In this document: positions 60,601 to 64,000 of the stretch, piece by piece
Layout: every line of letters starts with the position of its first letter
How positions within the stretch are numbered: position 1 is the stretch's first letter
Assembly (NCBI RefSeq): GCF_900103625.1
Contig: NZ_LT629700.1
Span: forward strand, 1,426,001-1,490,000
From: Corynebacterium mycetoides
Lineage (GTDB): Bacteria > Actinomycetota > Actinomycetes > Mycobacteriales > Mycobacteriaceae
Length of the DNA: 64,000 bases
Direction: 5' to 3'
Made by a program: the position numbers and the translations under genes
Notes under the pieces: generated by a model
The model's database searches: none
Told to the model about the DNA's origin: nothing
What the model saw: the letters and a program-made list of their open reading frames with translations, nothing else

Positions 60601-62415
60601 GGACGCCTGCACCACCGCGGCGCTGCGGCCGTGGTTGCGCTTGGCCAGGGAGCGGGCGACGGGCACGAGGTCCGTCTCGGCGCGTCCTTCGAGGTAGTCC
60701 GCGAGGGCGGCGGCGGCGTCTCTGCGTCGCGACGGCAGGTGGCCGGAGACCGGCAGCGCCACCCCGCTGGCGTCGACAAGCTCCGCGCTCGGGCCCGTTG
60801 CCTCTGCGGCATCCCCCGTGGCGTAGTCGGCCGGGTCGAAGTCCGTCACCACGACGTGGGCGTTGGTGCCGCCGAAGCCGAAGCCGGACACGCCCGCGAC
60901 CCGGCGGCCGGAGTAGCGCGGCCACTCGCGCGGGTCCTGTACCACTTCGATGTGGTCGGCGTCGAAGTCGACATACTCGTTGGGCCCGACGTAGTTCACG
61001 GACGCGGGGATGGTGTCGTGCTTGAGCGCCTCGACCACCTTGATCAGCCCCGCGGCGCCCGCCGCGGACTCGGCGTGGCCGATGTTGGACTTCGACGAAC
61101 CGAGCAGCAGGGGCACGGAGTTTTCCCGCCCGCGGCCGAGCACGGCGCCGAGCGCGGTCGTCTCAATGGGGTCGCCGAGCAGCGTGCCGGTGCCGTGGGC
61201 CTCCACGAGATCCACCTGGGCGGGGTCGATGCCGGCGTCGGCGTAGGCGCGGCGCAAAACATCCATTTGCGCCTCCGGGTTGGGGGCGGTCAGGCCGTTG
61301 GAGTGCCCGTCCGAGTTGGTGGCGGAGCCCTTGATCACCGCGTAGATCGTGTCGCCGTCGGCAAGCGCGTCCTCGACGCGCTTGAGCACGAGCAGGCCGG
61401 CCGCCTCGGAACGCACGATGCCGTCGGCGTCGGAGGAGAACGAGTGGATGCGCTGGGACGGGGAAATGACGCCGAGCTCGGAGAACATCAGCGACGCCAG
61501 CGGGTTAGCCATGACGTTGACGCCGCCGGCCAGGGCCACGTCGCATTCGCCGTCGCGAAGCGCGCGCACCGCGTGATGGGCGGAGACGAGCGACGCCGAG
61601 CATGCGGTGTCGACGTTGACGGACGGGCCGCGGAAGTCGAAGACGTAGGAGATGCGGTTCGGGATGATCGACGACGCCGCCCCCGTCAGCGCGTAGGGGT
61701 GGGCCTGCGACGGATCGGAGGAGATCAACATCCCGTAGTCGTTGTTGGAGGATCCGATGAACACACCCACCGCCTCCCCGCGCAGGGAGTTTGCCGGGAT
61801 GTGCGCGTCTTCCAGGGCCTCGAACGCGAGCTCGAGCATGATCCGCTGCTGCGGGTCCATGTTGACCGACTCAAGCGGGCTGAGCCCGAACATCTCGTTG
61901 TCGAAGGACGCGATGTCGCTGAGGTAACCGCCGCCGGTGTTCTCGCTCTCGAGCCGGGCGCGGACGACGGGGTCACCCAGGTACTCGGTCCACCGTTCCT
62001 CGGGCAACGGTCCCGTGGTCACCTCACCACGGGCAAGCAGCTCCCAGAACTCCTCAACGCTGTCAGCACCCGGGAACCGGCCGGCTGTGCCCACAATCGC
62101 GATGTCGCGGGCGGCCGGGGACGCGCTTGCTTCTCGACGCCCGTATGCGCGTCCCGGAGCCTGCTCCTTGGGCTCCTTGGGTGCGGTGAGGGCGGCGGCC
62201 AGCGCGCCGATCGTCGGGTACTGGTAGGCGACGGTCGGGTCGACCCGGGTGCCCAGCAGCGTCTCGAGCTCACCGGACATGATCACGGCGTCACGTGACG
62301 ACAGGCCGTAGGTCTCGAGCGGTTTGACCGCGTCCACCTCTGCGGCGTCGATTCCAGTCGCCTGCGCCACCCAGGAGCGCAGCCATGTGATCAGTTCGGT
62401 TTCATTCATAGGCAT
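57610..62415 (-). CDS. pks13: mycolic acid condensing polyketide synthase Pks13
   Basis: Claisen condensation of two acyl chains to the beta-ketoester precursor of mycolic acid. Domains in order, numbered from ATG 62415: ACP1 (Ser40, GLSSRD), ketosynthase (Cys272 in DTACSAS, His407, His447), acyltransferase (Ser726 in GMSMGE), ACP2 (Ser1162 in DLGLDSLMG) and thioesterase (Ser1405 in GWSFGG). There are no reductive domains, as in all Pks13 proteins. All catalytic residues are present. The length of 1601 is typical of corynebacteria. ATG 62409 is an alternative start. It is transcribed after fadD32 with a 16-base gap. Confidence 0.95.
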   Translation of the reverse strand: MPMNETELITWLRSWVAQATGIDAAEVDAVKPLETYGLSSRDAVIMSGELETLLGTRVDPTVAYQYPTIGALAAALTAPKEPKEQAPGRAYGRREASASPAARDIAIVGTAGRFPGADSVEEFWELLARGEVTTGPLPEERWTEYLGDPVVRARLESENTGGGYLSDIASFDNEMFGLSPLESVNMDPQQRIMLELAFEALEDAHIPANSLRGEAVGVFIGSSNNDYGMLISSDPSQAHPYALTGAASSIIPNRISYVFDFRGPSVNVDTACSASLVSAHHAVRALRDGECDVALAGGVNVMANPLASLMFSELGVISPSQRIHSFSSDADGIVRSEAAGLLVLKRVEDALADGDTIYAVIKGSATNSDGHSNGLTAPNPEAQMDVLRRAYADAGIDPAQVDLVEAHGTGTLLGDPIETTALGAVLGRGRENSVPLLLGSSKSNIGHAESAAGAAGLIKVVEALKHDTIPASVNYVGPNEYVDFDADHIEVVQDPREWPRYSGRRVAGVSGFGFGGTNAHVVVTDFDPADYATGDAAEATGPSAELVDASGVALPVSGHLPSRRRDAAAALADYLEGRAETDLVPVARSLAKRNHGRSAAVVQASTVDDAVTKLRKVAAGKTVPGIAVADSPAPMGPVFVYSGFGSQHRKMAKKLLELSPLFRRRMKQLDEVVKFEAGWSMIELIEDDEQTYDTQTGQVTITAIQIAQTDLLASFGITPAATMGMSMGEMGAAYGAGGLTGEDAVRVACHRARLMIEGEQQIAGTDAEGAMAVVELGREELAEFVAAHPDAQGVEPAVYAGPGMTTVGGPSKAVDVLVSALEAEEKFARKLQVKGAGHTSMLNPIMGDLAGELAGLTGQPLRVPLYSSVDRGVVYPAGETVHNDEYFLRMTRQPVFFQDATEAALNAGHTTLVEIAPNPVAVMGMMNTAFSLGKPDVQLLFTTKRRVDEVESIRDLAAKLYVQGANVDFTGFYGPGPMLAAPATTFKRTKYWTSARPVSGAESLLSTKVALPGGDVAYAVQADQVFSPHQLIEAAAEDLNPGSTVVATEEHGVLPAHGELTAVASRSVGGTSVKVFAGDALLAEGFATTLDLGSPRSPQGVTEVTASEGAAPIHEEGVEAVRWDPASGESVEQRLRAIVSETMGYDAEDLPSELPLIDLGLDSLMGMRIKNRVENDFQIPPLQVQTLRDASVADVISIVEQAVAGNADAPQPLTYNSETRDPAAAVAKARAAATATGGAPGGATGVGVAPRDASERMVFGAWARFSGAAAAGVTSELPEIGEDVAAEIAAHLTDRSGIEVTPEEVRSARVLAELANKVREGLETPVDGNVRVFREVESTTKPAVFLFHPAGGSSTVYQPLARRLDSDVSVYGIERLEGSLEERAAAYVDDIRRLSGDRPVVLSGWSFGGALAYEVARQLGDDAVQFIALLDTTQPSEPTPNTPEATRQRWERYAAFAKESYGLDFPVPYDLLESAGEEAVLDMLGQFLATTDASQHGLAAGVLEHQRASFVDNQILANLDFSRWAGVSVPVLLFRAERMHDGAIMLEPAYAHIDEDGGWGDIVDDLEIVHLPGDHLAVVDEPAIGIVGKHMNEWIDNVNRR

Positions 62416-62431
62416 TCAGCTTATCGCTCCC

Positions 62432-64000
62432 CTAACGCTTGAGAAATTTCTGCATGTTGACGCGGCGCGCAATCTTTCCGGACGACGAGCGCGCAATCTC
62501 GTTCGGCGCGTAGAACTCGATGACGTCGGGGGAGATTCCGTGCGTGCTGGTCACGGCCGCCCGGATCGTGTCCTCGGCGGCCAGGTCGCCATCGGCCGAG
62601 GCCTCGTCAGCGCGCTCGACGAAGAGCACGAGGCGCTCCACGTCGTCGCCGGGCACCGCGAAGGCCGCCACGGAGTCGGGCCGGACGTGATCGGTGGCCT
62701 CCATGACCGTCGCCTCGATGTCCTGCGGGTAGTGGTTGCGGCCGGCGATGACGATGAGCTCCTTGAGGCGCCCCGTGATGTAGACCTGGTCGCCGACATT
62801 CGCGCCGAGGTCGCCGGTGGCGAGCCAGCCGTCAGACGGCAGCCCCTCGCCCAGCGCCTCGTTGAGGGTGTTACCGAAGGTTTCCCGTGTCTCTTCCTCG
62901 CGGTCGAGGTAGCCGCCGGCGACGTTGGCGCCGTGGACCCAGATCTCGCCGATCGTGCCGTCTTCCACCTGGTTGTGGGTCTGCGGGTCGACGATCGCCA
63001 GATTCATCCAGGGCACTGGCCGCCCCGTGGACGCCATGGGCAGGCCCTCTGCGGACTCGACGGCCTTGCCTTGGGCGAGCTGTTCACGGTCGAAGCGGGT
63101 GAAGCTCGGCGTGTCGGCGACCGAGACGATGAGCGTGGCCTCGGCGAGGCCGTAAGCGGGACGCAGCACGGTGTCGCGCAGCCCGGCGCCGGTGAAGGCG
63201 TCCATGAACGCGTCGATGCCGGCCTGCGTGACGGACTCGGAACCGATGATGAGCCCCTCCACAGCGGACAGGTCGAGGTCGTCGTCCTCGGTGAGGCGGG
63301 CGTAGCGCGCCGTCAGATCTAGGGCGAAGTTCGGGACGACGGAGAAGATGTGCATGTCCTCCGGGTCGTCCTCACGGCGGGACAGCTGCTGGATGTAGCG
63401 CTTAGGCTGCTGAATAAAGTCGCGCGGCGCCATCAGCTCGATCTCGGTGCCCAGGACCACCAGAAGCAGGGCCACGATGATGCCCATGTCGTGGTGCAGC
63501 GGCAGCCAGATCGGGGCGCGCATCGGCTGGCTGAGCCCGACCGCGGTGTACATCTGGATCACGTTGGTCACGATGGACTCGTTGGTGAGCACGACGCCGG
63601 CCGGCATTCGGGTGGAACCCGAGGTGTACTGCAGGAACGACGTGTCCCGCGACGTATCGGTGCCCTCCGGCATCTCCAGCGGCTCCCAGGACTCGGCGAG
63701 CGAGTCGGGCAGCGATTCGACGGATAGGATGCGCGGCCGCTGCGCCGCCGGAAGATCGGCGAAGTACGCGCGGACGGCGGGGGCGCCGTCCTTGTTCGTC
63801 AACACGGTGGAGGCGCCCGAGTCCGCCAGGACGGCCCTGAGGTGTTCGCCGTGGCCCGGCTCGTTCGGGTCGTAGAGCGGGATGGGCACCTGTCCCGCGT
63901 ACAGCGCGCCCACGAAGCCGAAGATGTACTCCGGCGAGTTCGAGGCGAGTATGGCGACGCGGTCGCCCGGCTGGCCCACCTGCATTAGCCGGGCGGCGAC
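62432..64000 (-). CDS. fadD32: long-chain fatty acyl-AMP ligase FadD32, 5'-partial
   Basis: Activates the meromycolate-type fatty acid as acyl-AMP and loads it on ACP1 of Pks13. The adenylation motif is YTSGSTRMPAGVVLTN; further blocks are WLPLHHDMGI, YGLAEATLIVS and WLATGDLGANVGDQVYITGR, and the C-terminus carries the catalytic lysine in RSSSGKIARR. The frame is open to the end of the window, and the reading ...VAARLMQVGQPGDRVA shows that the N-terminal part lies outside. Adjacency to pks13 supports FadD32 over other acyl-AMP ligases. Confidence 0.92.
   Translation of the reverse strand, partial: VAARLMQVGQPGDRVAILASNSPEYIFGFVGALYAGQVPIPLYDPNEPGHGEHLRAVLADSGASTVLTNKDGAPAVRAYFADLPAAQRPRILSVESLPDSLAESWEPLEMPEGTDTSRDTSFLQYTSGSTRMPAGVVLTNESIVTNVIQMYTAVGLSQPMRAPIWLPLHHDMGIIVALLLVVLGTEIELMAPRDFIQQPKRYIQQLSRREDDPEDMHIFSVVPNFALDLTARYARLTEDDDLDLSAVEGLIIGSESVTQAGIDAFMDAFTGAGLRDTVLRPAYGLAEATLIVSVADTPSFTRFDREQLAQGKAVESAEGLPMASTGRPVPWMNLAIVDPQTHNQVEDGTIGEIWVHGANVAGGYLDREEETRETFGNTLNEALGEGLPSDGWLATGDLGANVGDQVYITGRLKELIVIAGRNHYPQDIEATVMEATDHVRPDSVAAFAVPGDDVERLVLFVERADEASADGDLAAEDTIRAAVTSTHGISPDVIEFYAPNEIARSSSGKIARRVNMQKFLKR

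Noticed and set aside
59902..62298. 798-codon plus-strand frame opposite pks13
   Set aside because: Shadow of the polyketide synthase in a high-GC codon pattern; no own start signals or domains.

Overview
The window is a high-GC chromosomal segment of a mycolic-acid-bearing actinobacterium, almost certainly a Corynebacterium. The reasons are an fpr2-cysIXHDNYZ assimilatory sulfate reduction cluster in the corynebacterial order, TAGAC-N6-GTCTA (McbR-type) and TGTG-N8-CACA (GlxR-type) operators, the trmB / NYN protein / mmpL3-like (cmpL1) synteny, AftD, and the mycolate condensation genes fadD32-pks13-accD3. These calls rest on motif recognition and gene order; no database search was possible.

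Layout. 1-9.2 kb: the 3' part of a lipoate-ligase-like gene, then the sulfur operon cysI-X-H-D-N-Y-Z (minus strand) diverging from fpr2, with one McbR-type operator for each direction. 9.3-15 kb: a heterodimeric ABC exporter pair with one degenerate ATP site, a DUF1707 membrane protein and an AlaT-like aminotransferase. 15-16.6 kb: a MarR regulator diverging from an ABC-2/YhgE-like membrane protein across a 17-bp palindrome. 16.7-31.7 kb: a complete type I-E CRISPR-Cas island (85 repeats, 84 spacers; cas3-cse1-cse2-cas7-cas5-cas6e-cas1-cas2), plus an orphan repeat, a gene interrupted by a stop codon, and a repeat fragment upstream of cas3. The island looks less GC-rich than its flanks. 31.9-34 kb: ugd, dcd and tRNA-Gly(CCC).

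34-39.4 kb: an unknown gene and a lipase-like gene diverging across a third perfect McbR-type site; head-to-head 5'-truncated remnants of a formylglycine-generating enzyme and a sulfatase; a VanW-domain protein and a GH3 lipoprotein. 39.4-48.5 kb: envelope genes (DUF2613, AftD, an acyltransferase with no normal start codon, DUF3068, a polytopic membrane protein), two small paralogous proteins behind a GlxR-like site, a GT4 glycosyltransferase and a methyltransferase. 48.5-64 kb: pckG, diverging from trmB-NYN-cmpL1-YbhN-like-DUF3054. Converging on these are fadD32 (cut by the window end), pks13, accD3 and a 36-codon hydrophobic peptide gene at the 3' end of that mycolate operon.

How the parts work together. 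The sulfur genes take sulfate to sulfide: uptake, APS formation, reduction, siroheme-dependent sulfite reduction, and electrons through Fpr2/CysX. FadD32, AccD3 and Pks13 activate, carboxylate and condense fatty acids into mycolates; CmpL1 exports the trehalose-mycolate product; AftD builds the arabinan to which mycolates attach. The CRISPR island holds most of the unexplained structure.
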